From Melitaea cinxia (lineage: Eukaryota > Arthropoda > Insecta > Lepidoptera > Nymphalidae), in contig NC_059403.1 of assembly GCF_905220565.1 (NCBI RefSeq), positions 1,674,001-1,738,000 on the forward strand: a stretch of 64,000 nucleotides of DNA, given 5' to 3'. Below, piece by piece: positions 34,117 through 47,100 of the stretch (the first letter of the stretch is position 1; every line of letters begins with the position of its first letter). The notes beneath the pieces were generated by a model. That model did not search any database, had not been told where the DNA came from, and saw nothing but the letters and a program-made list of their open reading frames with translations. A program made the translations under genes and the position numbers.

Positions 34117-34565
34117 ATTGTGTTCGCTCACAAACGAAAAAATATCTGACTTCGATTACATCAACATGTAATCCAACGTAGGTAGATGAAAAAATAGTCA
34201 AATAAATACGCATTATCTATACTAATATTATAAACAGGAAAGATTTGATTGTTTGTTTGAATTGAATAGGCTCCGAAAGTACTGAACCGAAAGAAAATTC
34301 TTTCACTGTTGGGAAGCTACACTATCCGCGGAGGACATAGGCTATATTACATTTCCATAAAAATAGGTACAAAAATTAAATTTGGAAGTTTTGTTAAATA
34401 CCTTAGCGGAGCCGGTGCGGAATGGTAGTTAGAGATAACTCAAAAAGTACTTGTCGAATCTCAATCATATTTAAATGCGACTATATGACAAGCACCAGAT
34501 TTGATTTAAAAAAAGAATTATCAAAATCGATACACCCAGTAAAAAGTTATGAGACAACACATATT
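34117..34565 (-). repeat. Family A repeat, interrupted by a Helitron
   Basis: AATTGTGTTCGCTCACAAAC palindromic end, TAATCCAACGTAGGTAGATG, then after the insertion GATAACTCAAAAAGTACTTG and ACCCAGTAAAAAGTTATGAG. The far end is missing. Confidence 0.7.
34216..34428 (+). mobile_element. Short Helitron nested in Family A
   Basis: Starts TCTATACTAATATTATAAAC after host A. It contains CTACACTATCCGCGGAGGAC, and ends GGAGCCGGTGCGGAATGGTAG before host T; the final CTAG is changed to GTAG. Excision restores the Family A body. Confidence 0.65.
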
Positions 34566-34689
34566 TAAAAATTTAAGTCACGTCTCTCTCTCTCTCGTCT
34601 CACATTCACGTCTTATAAGGGATGTAGAAGTTATGAAATTAGTATTTTTATAAGTTGAGACAAATTATAAGTATATATTAAATTTCACT

Positions 34690-34872
34690 TCAGCCTATGG
34701 CAGTCCACTGCTGGACATAGGCCTCCTCAAGTTCGCGCCAGACATCCCGGTTTTTCGCAATCCTCATCCAGCCTACACCGGCAATCTTACGTAGATCGTC
34801 GGTCCAACGGGCCGGAGGACGTCCCACAGTGCGTTTGCCAAGACGCGGTCTTCAGTCCATCGGTCCTGCGCC
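34690..34872 (-). pseudogene. RTE-clade LINE ORF2 C-terminus
   Basis: The minus strand is open to the TGA at 34692-34690 and reads RTVGRPPARWTDDLRKIAGV, GWMRIAKNRDVWRELEEAYV, QQWTAIG. GRPP.RW.DD...AG..W...A..R..W...EAYVQQWT is the hallmark end of RTE endonuclease/reverse-transcriptase polyproteins. 5-prime truncated. Confidence 0.85.
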
Positions 34873-35337
34873 ACAGATATTAAATTTATCCCTATGCGAA
34901 AAAAAAACTGATTTCTGGAGACTAATTTGAATGAACCCCAAAGCTTCCGGTCTACCTCGTTCCAACTTTTATATTCGTTTTCACTGTGTCTTTGTTATAC
35001 TTAATGTTTATTTTTTTATTTTTATCGCACATCAGTAGCAAATGCTTTGTAGAATACATAATGCGTAATTCTATTTTCAACGGTTAGTTTCAGTATTTAC
35101 GCAATAAACGTTTCACCGACGTCGGAAAAGGAAGCTACCTGCAAGTCACGGTCGGACAGGCTTTTATTGAAATGTTTGTAACGAGCTCCTTGGATTATAA
35201 TATGTCAGTCACGTATTTTTCTTTTTACCTAATAATGTAAACAAAGAATAATGCTTAGAACATACTTGTTACGAACATGATGTTGAGAACGGAAATATTA
35301 ATGACTAGCTGTACAGAGTACTATGACACCTATAAAC

Positions 35338-35475
35338 CTAGCTGCCCGGCGGACTTCGTTCTGTCAAAAGTTAAAATAGTAGATTTTTTTTAATTTTTTT
35401 ATTATTTAGTATTAAAAATTTTAAACCTTCCGTGGGCCTTAAAGATCATACAAAAATTTAATGAAAACATCAGTT
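35338..35475 (-). mobile_element. Helitron 3-prime fragment
   Basis: Plus strand CTAGCTGCCCGGCGGACTTC is the inverted 3-prime end of the 7985-8274 family. Confidence 0.55.
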
Positions 35476-35948
35476 AAATTAAAAGTAAAATCAAATTAAA
35501 ACATCAGTTTCAACTTTATTTTTATTTTCATTTAACTAACAATTACATATTTTCTATTTAGAAACAATCAATATATTGGACCCTTCCCCACCCCTTGTTA
35601 TACTTCGCCTTTACCCCTTACCGTGTGACGTGATGTACACGTACTATCATATATTTGTATATAATGTGTATAGTAGTATATACCTACGTTTCTATATGAT
35701 AACTTTATTTTAATATATCTGCGAAGCAAAAGTTCTAGAATTGTTATACAATGTTCATAAGAGTAGACCTACCTAATTGCACCTAACGAGGGTCACGGTA
35801 GCTTACTTTAATGTAAAATGTTCTTAACTTGTGAATTTTAAATATGTATACTATAATTTTGTACAATTTAGATATTAATTTGTATTTTTGAAATATTTGA
35901 AACGGTTTTCATTTTAAACATCCATGTAATTTGAATTCTATACCTACT

Positions 35949-36160
35949 TATCGCTTCAGCCTGTAACATCCCACTACTGGGCATAGGCCTCTTTCCCCAT
36001 ATAGGAGAAGGATCAGAGCTTAATCCACCACGCTACTCCACTGCGGGTTAGCGGATATATTCCCTACTATGAGTAACGATCGCTATCAGGTTTACATGAT
36101 AACAACCGGGACCGACGTCTTAACGTGCTCTCCGAGGCACGGTGGGGAGACCCACAAGAA
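35949..36160 (-). repeat. tRNA-derived SINE, 3-prime half only
   Basis: CTTCAGCCTGTAACATCCCA through GTGCTCTCCGAGGCACGGTG; the tRNA head is absent. Confidence 0.78.
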
Positions 36161-36700
36161 CCTACGAATAATTTTATTTTATTTTTTTAGTAACAAAGGC
36201 ATACGTATTAATATATTTTCATGTCGCATATATTATTACTTGACTATTAGAACCAGTAAGTAAAATAATTCATTTTTATCAAAAAGGATATTTGGGTTTA
36301 ATACTTTTTTAATCTAAAGACCAAAGAATACAAGTGTCGTAAAATAATAAGAAGTAACTTAACTAACGCATCATGTATGCCATAAAACTCTATTTTATGG
36401 TCGCAATGTCCCCATCACGAAGCTGTTATTATCACATTAATGACCCAGTCTCAATAACGTATTTACACACTAACAAGGACCTTTAACTTCATCGTATTGA
36501 AGATATATACTTTACTTTTTCCTTGTTTTAATTTATTTATCAAATACTGTACTTATTTATTATAATAGCATTAAAAAACCACGCAGGTTTATGACAATGC
36601 TATTTAGTATAACTAATGAACCAAAAAATATATATAATATAATAATCACATATTTACCACCCCTCCTATTAGAAGCAAGCTGGGACTGAAAACTCAAATA
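36160..36700. other. Gene-free AT-rich stretch
   Basis: Nothing recognised. Confidence 0.45.
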
Positions 36701-37310
36701 ATAATTGTGTTTGCTCGCAAACGAAAAAAAAACCGACTTCAATTACATCGACGAGTAATACAACGTAGATCGACGAAAAAATAGTCAAGCAACTACGCGT
36801 TATCAAAGATTACTCAAAAAGTAGTTATCAGATCTCGATTAAATTTATATGTGACCACATGATAAACATCAGCTTTCGATTAAATAAAAAATTAACAAAA
36901 TCGGTACACCCAGTAAAAAGTTATTACGGATTTTCGAGTTTCCCTCGATTTTCTGGGATCCCATCATCAGATCCTGGTTTCCTTATCACGATACCAAACT
37001 AGGGATATCCCCTTTCCAACAAAAAAAGAATTATCAAAATCGGTACATCCAGTAGAAAGTTATGCGGTATAATACAACGTAGGTCGACGAAAAAAGCGTC
37101 AAGTAAAAACGTATTATTAGATATAACTCGAAAAGTAGTTGTTAGATCTCAAATAAATTTAAATGGGACCAATTGGCACACACCACCTTTCGATTAAAAC
37201 AAAATTTGTCGAAATCGGTCTACCCGGTCAAAAGTTCTGATGTAAAATACATTAAAAAAAAAAATACAGTCGAATTGAGAACCTCCTCCTTTTTTGGAAG
37301 TCTGTTAAAA
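36701..37310 (-). repeat. Family A repeat, long form, copy 1
   Basis: TTTGCTCGCAAACG palindrome and CCGACTTCAATTACATCGAC at one end, ACCTCCTCCTTTTTTGGAAG at the other. Two or three internal AATCGGTACACCCAGTAAAA modules. Very close to 43599-44232 over the whole length. Confidence 0.82.
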
Positions 37311-37339
37311 AGATGCACACAACCAAATATATCAAGTCA

Positions 37340-37470
37340 CAATAGTATCAAGAATGAGGGACAAGGTGACCAGATCTCTGGGGTGATTGGGGGCAGGGTC
37401 GACAACACCTCGAATAAACTACGGCAATCGCTCACCATCAGATAAGCCATACGCTTGTTTGTTGACATAG
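37340..37470 (+). mobile_element. LINE 3-prime-end fragment, plus strand
   Basis: GGTGACCAGATCTCTGGGGT and ACGGCAATCGCTCACCATCA match the 11511-type unit in the opposite orientation. Confidence 0.55.
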
Positions 37471-37699
37471 TTGTATAAAACAAAACAACGTAAACTTAAC
37501 AACTTAACTCTTAATATTAAATGGCCTATAATCAGTTTAAGCATAAGCAAAAAAAGGTTTATGTTAATAATCCTAATAATCATCAACCATCATTGTGACC
37601 CAGAAAGTATGAAGTACAAAACTGTGGCATTATTAACTGGTTCAAAATTATCTATTTTCTTCCTTGAAGACGATGGTATTGGGTACGATTTAAAAAAAC

Positions 37700-40196
37700 A
37701 CTAGTCACCGTCCCCGGAAGCTCTTGCTAACTTACTCACCACAGGAACACAGCACCACTAGAAAGATAGCAGTGCTATAAATAAGGAATAAAAAAACAAA
37801 TGTAAATAATGATAATAATGTATTTCTTTCATACAAAATTATTTACACCATTATTATGCACATATCCGTTGTCATATAAATCGTTACATTTATAATTGAG
37901 ATAAATTATTATTTTACGCAATTTACAGAGCTGTATCGTAACTACACTAACTAAAATAATTACAGATCATTAGGCACCTTTCCCTAAATATTTGATTAAA
38001 ACCTACACATTTTTATACCTATCCCTATTTACATACATAAACATTAATGCAATATGTTATGTAAAAATATGTCAGTACGTTGAATTATTAGTCGCTGACA
38101 GACAATAGCTATCATTAAGCAAGTGTGATATAAATTATTTAATAGAACAATGAACAGTTAGTCAATAGATAAATAAATTAGTTACATATTATTTCACATA
38201 CAGATGTATTCAACTGACATATTGTCGCATAACTATCGACAATTTTTATCCAAACTTGTGACGCATTAACACGAACGATACAAAACAATCTATTTTCTAC
38301 TTTCCATCAAAACACGAAACAATCAAACTATTTTTCATTCATTACCACAATTTACACACAACATATTAAATAAAATGTGGTTGAATTAGATTGATTCAAA
38401 ATAATAATGGGTTTGAAAATAAAATTGTCTCATTTTAGATAATCGAAAGGAAAATACCTATTAATAATAATAAGTAATTAATTAAACATTGCCTTAAAAT
38501 GTAGTATTTTGTTAGAAGTGTCATCACAGTTCTAATATTACTCCTATTTATCATCGTTTTAATATAAATAATTACAAAATCTAAAACGTAGAATTTAAGC
38601 AATGGCTCGTTCATTTAAAATTCTTAAAATACAAAAAAAAACATGAGAAATATAAACAACATACATCAAAATAATTTCCTAAGCCCTCGCTCGAATCAAC
38701 TATCAAGCCATATTTACATCATAAGAATTAATATAACTATGTTACACTATAATAAAAACTAATACTAATTAATATTTTTACATGGTGTAATACTTTCATT
38801 GAATACAAATTTCGACTAATTGATATAATGTGTATAATTATGGTATAATCCTATAGTTTGACCGATAAACGACAAACCATTTTATAGAACGTATTATTGT
38901 CAAAGCAACGAGAAGCATCAATAAATTTGTAAAACCCTAACTATACATTTACGAACACAACGTTGAAAACTTTAAATAATATATCGCAAATCATCTCAAT
39001 AATACGGGCGGTAATTCATTTTGTATCTTTTATCGATTACGTCATACAACGACAATTTAATTAAGCGAAATCCATGTAAAATTTTATACAATCGTGACCT
39101 AAAACTAACTTTAACACTGAAAATTTGTACATCAAGCATTTCTCGATCCAACAATTCGTACATTTGATATTAGGTATGTGTGGAGTTACAAAGTTATACA
39201 ACGTAATCGATTCAAGATACAATACGTTGACATACTTAATGTTTCAGTCTTGCTTTTGTTATTTACATGGACAATAAACACTGACCACGAGCTATTTGCT
39301 CATGACTTACGAACATTTGTTCGACCGACTACAACTATAATCACTTGATGTAGAATTGGCTGTAAATATCACATTTTATTCATGTTGTCTCATTGTTACG
39401 GACAAAATCTAATACATAATTACTAAAATATCGCAACTACAATGTTGTAGTGTAATTTTACTAAGATATATCATGGTTTTTAGAGCAATTTTTATCAGTA
39501 AAAATGTATCAGTGGTCTCGCACTAAGTTTCTTCCGTAACAAATTTGAAGATACGCTACTAAAACTAGCTGGACGTCTACAACTTGAACATGATTGCTTC
39601 AATATGTAATAATAAGGCCATCAGTGTGTTTTATCCACATATAAAAAAGCCATACAAATAAAAACACCCTTACAATTAATAAACAAATACCTAATTTTCA
39701 TTGTAAATTTATTCTTGTTTTTTTTTTTTTTTTTCTTTCTTCAGTTCTTACTGTCCAGTATGTATTTCTTTCAATTTTAATTAATATTTTACACTGATGG
39801 CCAGTATTTAATAGTATCAAAGTAATGAATGTTCTTGTTCTACGCCAAGACCTAATCTGTATATTCCTACTCTTATTCAAAACTATATTAAATGACAACT
39901 TATAACAAAAAAGTTGTTAAAGACTTTGCTACCATTTATCCCACGGTTTCGTTAAACACATTCATTTGTGATCACTGATTCAACAATTTATTTACACATA
40001 TATAAACACACAAACCTAATAAAATTTGCATTGTAATTGTTATTTCGATTCCTCTTGTATTAATAAATACATTATTTCCACAATTTCTGATGATGTAAAA
40101 CTTTTAATATTTTGATAAAAGAACTCTAGCGTAATATTATTAAAATTGGTGTTCTAAAATGTGATAGGCCGAGTTCAAGACGTAATAAGTTAACTA
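37700..40196. other. Repeat-poor AT-rich region, possible long cytohesin 3-prime UTR
   Basis: A small LINE scrap lies at about 37700-37770. From there to 40196 none of the repeat families of the window is found, unlike almost everywhere else. It follows the cytohesin stop in the direction of transcription. AATAAA occurs on the minus strand (TTTATT on plus) near 39375, 39706 and 40200. UTR status is an inference from position and lack of insertions. Confidence 0.35.
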
Positions 40197-40204
40197 ATTT
40201 TATT

Positions 40205-40653
40205 TATGGTAAATATTTCACTAGTTGTCCAGTGCGCACTAGTAATCGCTGTGCTCAAATGGCACTTAACTATAGACCTTCGTCTGTAAGATATGCCGAT
40301 CTTATACAGTAGTAAACTGTCAACAGTTGTATCCCAATGTGTCAGATATCCCAGAATGTATTTGGTGCACACTAGCTGTCGCTGATGTATCTTACTATAC
40401 ACCAGATGTCCTAGGTGATCAACGAGCACTAGACGTCGCTAGGTGTATTCTAGTGCGCTCTGGACATCATAATTTATTTCAGTGCGCACTAAACGTACCA
40501 GATGCCACGTATATACTAGTGTGGTTAGACTTCACACTAGCGACCACCAGTTAGGTGGTAGGTAATACACTAGGAAGGCGTAGGTAGTACCACCAAGTAG
40601 GTGGTAGGTAGTACCACCGGGTAGGTAGTAAGTAGCGCACTAGTCAGTGCGCG
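40205..40653. repeat. CTAG-centred degenerate palindrome cluster after cytohesin stop
   Basis: About eleven CTAG cores, many within AGTGCGCACTAGT-like palindromes (for example about 40230, 40482, 40635 and 40650), in roughly 450 bases. Also two tandem copies of GTAGGTAGTACCACC near 40580-40620. Composition is GC-richer than the flanks. Lies immediately 3-prime of the cytohesin stop codon. Confidence 0.6.
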
Positions 40654-40792
40654 CTAGTGCGAACCGGAATGTAAGTTGTGTTGAGCCTTCTTCTTGCGTT
40701 GTGCGAGCATATCGTAGAACGGATTGTGACTTATCGAGCGTCGCAAACATTCAATCCATTCGTCGCGTTCTTCGGCGGTCGCTGCTGACATT
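40654..40792 (-). CDS. step: Cytohesin exon G (last): PH domain end and basic tail
   Basis: Acceptor TTTCAG, then RMSAATAEERDEWIECLRRS and FYDMLAQRKKKAQHNLHSGS H, stop TAG at 40656-40654. Contains the last PH helix (EERDEWIECL) and the polybasic C-terminus that helps membrane binding. Confidence 0.95.
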
Positions 40793-43700
40793 CTGAAATT
40801 TTATAATTACAGCATTATTAAAACACATTCGATCGATTCAGCCTCTAACATCCCACTGCTGGGCCTCATCCTCTATGTAGGAGAAGGTACAGAGCTTAAT
40901 CCACCACACTGCTCCACCGAGTAGGCAGACAGTAATGCATTATAAAAGCCTATTTCAAATGATTATTATAACGAATAGATCTAGACAGTAAATGACTTAA
41001 TATTATTATTTTACTTGAATTATTTATACCATTGATCCAAGTTACTCAGATTTAACCCACGTAAAGGACTTCAAGGTGTTGTTTAAGTGGGCTAATGAAA
41101 AAAGACACGACACTTTTACGAAAATATTAGTTAAATCATAATAAAATAAAATCTTCAAGTTTTATCTAAGAGTAAGTTTAATATCGTATTAATAATTATT
41201 CAGGCATTTGCAAGAAAATTCAACATGCTATGCAATTACACTATTAAATTAGTGATAAAAGAGTTATCAGGTTTACCTGTAAACTGTGTGCTTTCCTTCG
41301 ACCACCTTTCCTTCGGAATCTGTCTTGCAAGCCTTGATGAGGTCTGCTCCGCCACTTGCATACAACTCCAGACAATGTGGCCTTTGGCGATCGCTTGCTG
41401 CACGAACCTTGAAAATAATAATAATTTTATAGTATTATAACATATTAATACTATAATTATCATTGGATAAAAACCTGCGCAATACAAGCAATGGCACAGA
41501 CTTAAAAATGTCAAGTGTCTTTTTTAGACTCCAAAGGACGAGTGTGCTTTAACGCCACACGAGTGAAGTAAAACTTCTGCACAGTAGGCCTGCACTGTGT
41601 CTTAGATATACGAAAACTAATATAATATATGAGAGGCTATGCTAGGCTATGAGAAAAAGAGAAAAAAAAATGTGTGCTCACACCTCTCTCTCTCGCTCTG
41701 TTCGCCTCGCCCGATCACATTTTTTGTAACGCTTGCGTCACGAATTCACCAGCTTACTCACCAAGTCAAGCGTGCATAGAGAAGTTTTACTTTAAAAATA
41801 GGTTAGTAAATAGGTTAGTAAATAGGTTACTTACAGATATGTTTTCTAGTGGAATGATGCCTCGCGGCTCTTTGTCCGTCGTGTACTCGAAGTAGTACAG
41901 ACAGTTATCGTTCAGTATGAACCATCGTCTCTTCCATGACTTGTATCTGAAAATTTATAAATATATATTGTATTAATTATTAATAATAAAAAAAATATTA
42001 AGATAGTGCTCAGTCAAATATAGGGCCGCTAAAATATTTTTATACGACTAGGTCGGCAAACAAGCGTACGGCTCACCTGATGGTAAGCGATCACCGTAGC
42101 TTATAGACGTCTGCAACACCAGAAGCATCGCAAAAGCAAACGCGTTGCCGACCCAATCCCCAATCCCCCCAGGAGCTCTGGTCACCTTTCTCACCAACAG
42201 GACCACAACACTGCTTGAAAACAGTATTATTTAGCTGTGATATTCTGTAAAGTCGAGGTACTACCCCCGTCGAGCTGATCTATATTTTGAGGAGCAAATT
42301 TCCTGCTGTGCCCTACCTCAGGTAACGATAGTATGTAATTTAGATTCAAATAGGTAAAGAATAAGTCTTTAAGAATAAGTATTTTCTTTTTTACTGTTTA
42401 AGTAAGACTATAGCCATTGAATGTTTTTTTTGTTTAAATCTCACCTGCCACCCTGCTTCCAGAGCCAGCCTTCTTTGTCGGGATTGAAGAAAGTATGCAT
42501 GAGATCATTACCGTCGTCCTCCGGTATTTTGAACGGCTCCGTCTTTATAGACTCGTATAGAGACTGGAAACAAGACGAAAACAATATGTTTGAGAAGTAG
42601 GAAATTTTGTAAAGATAGCATGACTTACATTATTACAAAATACTGACGGAAAGGAGAAACAAAGCTTAATTTATAATTTTTTAGTAGCTCTTAGTATGTT
42701 CAATACTTTAAAAAGACAAAGACATACATAGACAGAAATACAAGTGCTTGAAAGTTTACTATGTGCGGTCAAAACCTTCCATAATTTTTATAATTTGGAA
42801 CATGTACTACACATTATAATACAAAGACAGCACATAAAATTAAACTATATCTCGTATGTATATGCAGTACCAACAAAAACAATATTCACAGTAACTCCCA
42901 AATAATTCATCCAGAATATTTATTAGACATAGAAATATTAAAAACCAGTCCATCAATAATTACACACATCTTGTATGAATATGCAAACCCACCAGCGAGG
43001 AATATTAAAACAAAAACAATTCAATTAGCACAACGAAATGTAAAACAATGTACTCATCAGTTCAATATCAGACTACTTATATCAAACACCGTGCCTCAAC
43101 TAACTTGTCAAACTGAATATTATCAATTTAGTTAACCTATATGTATAATATCAAAACTGGTATTTCCATTAATTGTTTATTTCGTTTTTATAATTACTTG
43201 TTTAATTAAAAGTAATATAAACGACACAAGATTACACATAATTATAGAGCAAAGGTTTTATAGATTTACAGCTTTAATCAAATGGCTTATATTCAATAAA
43301 CAAACAAGGTTGGGTCAAACAACTAACTTGATCTAAATGTATAACTAATTTGTTTAATTTGTTATTAATATTATGTACGTAATGTTTTTAAAGTGTTCTT
43401 TGTTTTTAATTCGATGTTTACAATTGGGATATTATAACTTTATTTGAAATGTATTTTTAGAATTTTAACTGAATTTTTAATAGTTTACATATATTTACTC
43501 AACGATACAAATGTATTAGTTTAGTAATATAATATCTATGTGTACTGCTTGTAAATGGCACCATATAAATATGGTACGGCAGCATATATCTATTGGAATA
43601 ATTGTGTTTGCTCGCAAACGAAAAAAAAACCGACTTCAATTACATCGACAAGTAATACAACGTAGATCGACAAAAAAATAGTCAAGCAACTACGCGTTAT

Positions 43701-44148
43701 CAAAGATTACTCAAAAAGTAGTTAACAGATCTCGATAAAATTTATATGTGACCATATGATAAACATCAGCTTTCGATTAAATTAAAAATCATCAAAATCG
43801 GTACATCCAGTAAAAAGTTATTACGGATTTTCGAGAGTTTCCCTCGATTTATCTGGTATCCCATCATCAGATCCTGGTTTCCTTATCACGGTACCAAACT
43901 AGGGATATCCCCTTTCCAACAAAAAAAGAATTATCAAAATCGGTATATCCAGTAGAAAGTTATGCGGTATAATACAACGTAGGTCGACGAAAAAAGCGTC
44001 AAGTAAAAACGCATTATTAGATATAACTCGAAAAGTAGTTGTTAGATCTCAAATAAATTTAAATGGGACCAATTGGCACACACCACCTTTTGATTAAAAC
44101 AAAATTTGTTGAAATCGGTCTACCCGGTCAAAAGTTCTGATGTAACAT

Positions 44149-44190
<42 letters not shown>

Positions 44191-47100
44191 GTCGAATTGA
44201 GAACCTCCTCCTTTTTTGGAAGTCGGTTAAAAAGGACTTGAGCATAAAAACAACAAACGCAACGCTGCTATGGAGCTGGGTTGTATAATAAATAATTCTA
44301 ATTAAATTAAATATATCGTACAAACGAAATATTAAAAATTATGTCATGGAAAGAACACTAAAAACTTGAATAACACGAAATTGAAGTTTAAAACTATATA
44401 TGGTTCAAATCAATTTTTAATACTCTATTGCAAAGTTTATGTATATAATTTACATACAAATTTTGCAATGGCTATATTGGCAGGAATTTTCCAGCCAACA
44501 CTTTCGCGATTCATCTTTAACATACTAAAGTATATATAAAATAATTTTTATCCATTCTTCTTGGATCTTAGACAAATATGTTTAATCGTCATTCTTTGAA
44601 AATAAAAACCAAATTAAAATAACATTCAAATTATTCTCTCATTATTTACTAGATGCTAATCTAGTAGTAACGAAAATTTGCCTCAGCAAGAATTTCTAAT
44701 TAACCACAGTTAAATATGTATCTACAAATAACGTACATCCGAACAGCTTTTTTCATAAACGAAACTTCTACTATAGAAATATATGTAATAAATATATATT
44801 TAATAAATTTAATAAATATATATTTCTTTAATATAAATCTTATTTATCACTTTCAAGATTACCGATTGATGTTTTCTAAAAAGAGAAAAAGTGAAAACCG
44901 CAAAATAATTTTTGTCTTTATATATAGATTTTCGATTAAAAATCTTAAATGTTTACATACATCAAACAGAAACTAAACACCGTTATCGAAATTATCAATC
45001 AAGATAAAGAACCGACACACGATTTTAAACGACTTAGGAACACAGTTTTTACGTTGCATACGCAATTATCCAAAGCACAGATATTGCTAAATTTTTTTTT
45101 TTTTTTTTGTTCAAACTACATTATTACTACGTATATGTTAATTATATTTTTTGCAAGGTTACAAAATCGTTTATATATATAATATTTGTCATTCAAAATG
45201 CGACTGTGTGATCTTAGGATTTACATATTCATAATTCTGTATTCCTAACTAATTTTGTGTATGATATTATTGGTGTAGTTTTAGGTGAGGTAGTAAAATC
45301 TATACTAATACTAGCTGGCCTGGCGAACTTCGTACCGACTTTTTTTTAGTGAATAAGATAATTATTTATATCGAAATAAAACATAGCATATCTTTCAACT
45401 CTGATCAAAATGCACACTGTGTGAAAATTTGATTAAAATCGGTTAAGTAGTTTAAAAGTCCATCGCGGACAAACAACGTGACGCGTAATTTATATAATAT
45501 ATTAAGAAGATACAGCTGCAAAGATTGTTTGAACTCACTAATCTCAGGAACTGGTCGGAATTGAAAATTATTTTTGTGTTGGATAGTCCATTTTCCGAGA
45601 CTACATAATATTTAGTACCTTTTTTCTCAAACTGACGCCAGTCACAGCTATTATTAATATATACAATTATACACACATTCGTAACCTACACGAAGTACAC
45701 ATGCACATCCTAATCCGCAAACGGCCAGCGAGATAATCCTGCCCATAAAGCAATTTGCTGCTCTTTGCCAATTACGACAACCAACAAGCTATTATGATAA
45801 AACAGACGTGCCTTACCAAGAGCAATTCTTGAGGTAGATCACCGCCATTATTTATCCCGCGGTTCATGGCGACAAATTGTTCCGGTGTCGGTTTGTCCTT
45901 CACACTCGGGTTGTGTAGAGACGTATTGAGCATTATTATCGCGAAACTGAGCACGTAGCACGTGTCTGCATTCGTAAATATATCCGGGTTCAGTTGGCAG
46001 TAGCGTTGAGCGAAACTTTCCATCATACGGTCGATCTTCTGCGCTTCGCCGGGCAAGCGAAAACTCCATAGGAATTGTCTGTAATTGGAAAAGTTTTTAT
46101 TAGGGAGATTTCTTTTAAAAGTTTTTTCATTACGTTTATTACGTTAAAGAAATCATAATAAACGATAATGACATGACGATCTCCATCTTTAATAAAGTTT
46201 AAGCCGGGACAAATTATACATAACTGTGTTTGCTAGCAAACGAAAACAACCGACTTCAATTACATCGATATACAAAGTAAGTAGACGAAAACATTAACAA
46301 ACGCACTTAGTCATCACAACGATTTTCGAGGGTTTCCCTAGATTTCTCTGCGAATCCATAATCAGAATCAGATCCTGATATCCTTATCATGGTACTACGC
46401 TTAGGATATCTCCTTTCCAACAAAAAAATAATTATCAAAATCGGTTCGTAAACAACAAAGATATCCCCGAACACACAAAAAAATATATACGGTCGAATTG
46501 AGTAACCTCCTCCTTTTTTGAAGTCGGTTAAAAAATATATCAAATTATATAGGTTTCTAAATCCGTTGCACACTTTAACCTCTTTAAGCGCCGTGTAGAG
46601 GTTGCGGCCTGTACTATAATTAAGCAATTACTTCGCTCCTACCTAAGCGCCTGTACAAGTATTAAGTCCGTGAAATCGTGTAGCTCGACGAACGCCCGGA
46701 GAACCGCCTCGTTGAAATCCGAACGTTCTCCGAGGTAGTCTCCTATCGCTGTTTTACTGAGCCCTTCGCCCTTATGTAGAAACTGCGCTACGTCTTCCGG
46801 CGTCCTTTGTAACAGACCATTTTCATACAGGTATTCGATACCTAGAAATAAAATTAATTTGTTAAGTGACGATGCAAATATCAAATACAATTTTTTGAAG
46901 TAATACTTCTTAAGTAGTACTGTGTGGCTACGGTACTAAAGAATATAGCCACCCCTCTTCCCGTGGGTGTCGTAAGAGGCGACTAAGGGATAACACAGTT
47001 CCGCTACCATCTTGGAACTTAAAAAGCCGACCGGTAGTGGGATAACCATCCAACTGCTGGCTTTGAAATACACAGGCCGAAGACGGGCAGCAGCGTCTTC

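Noticed and set aside
44106..44323. Frames with poly-lysine or poly-phenylalanine
   Set aside because: Product of a ~35-base homopolymer in a Family A repeat.
45772..46069. Second overlapping minus-strand frame over cytohesin exon C
   Set aside because: Shadow of the exon in another frame; the Sec7 frame is unambiguous.
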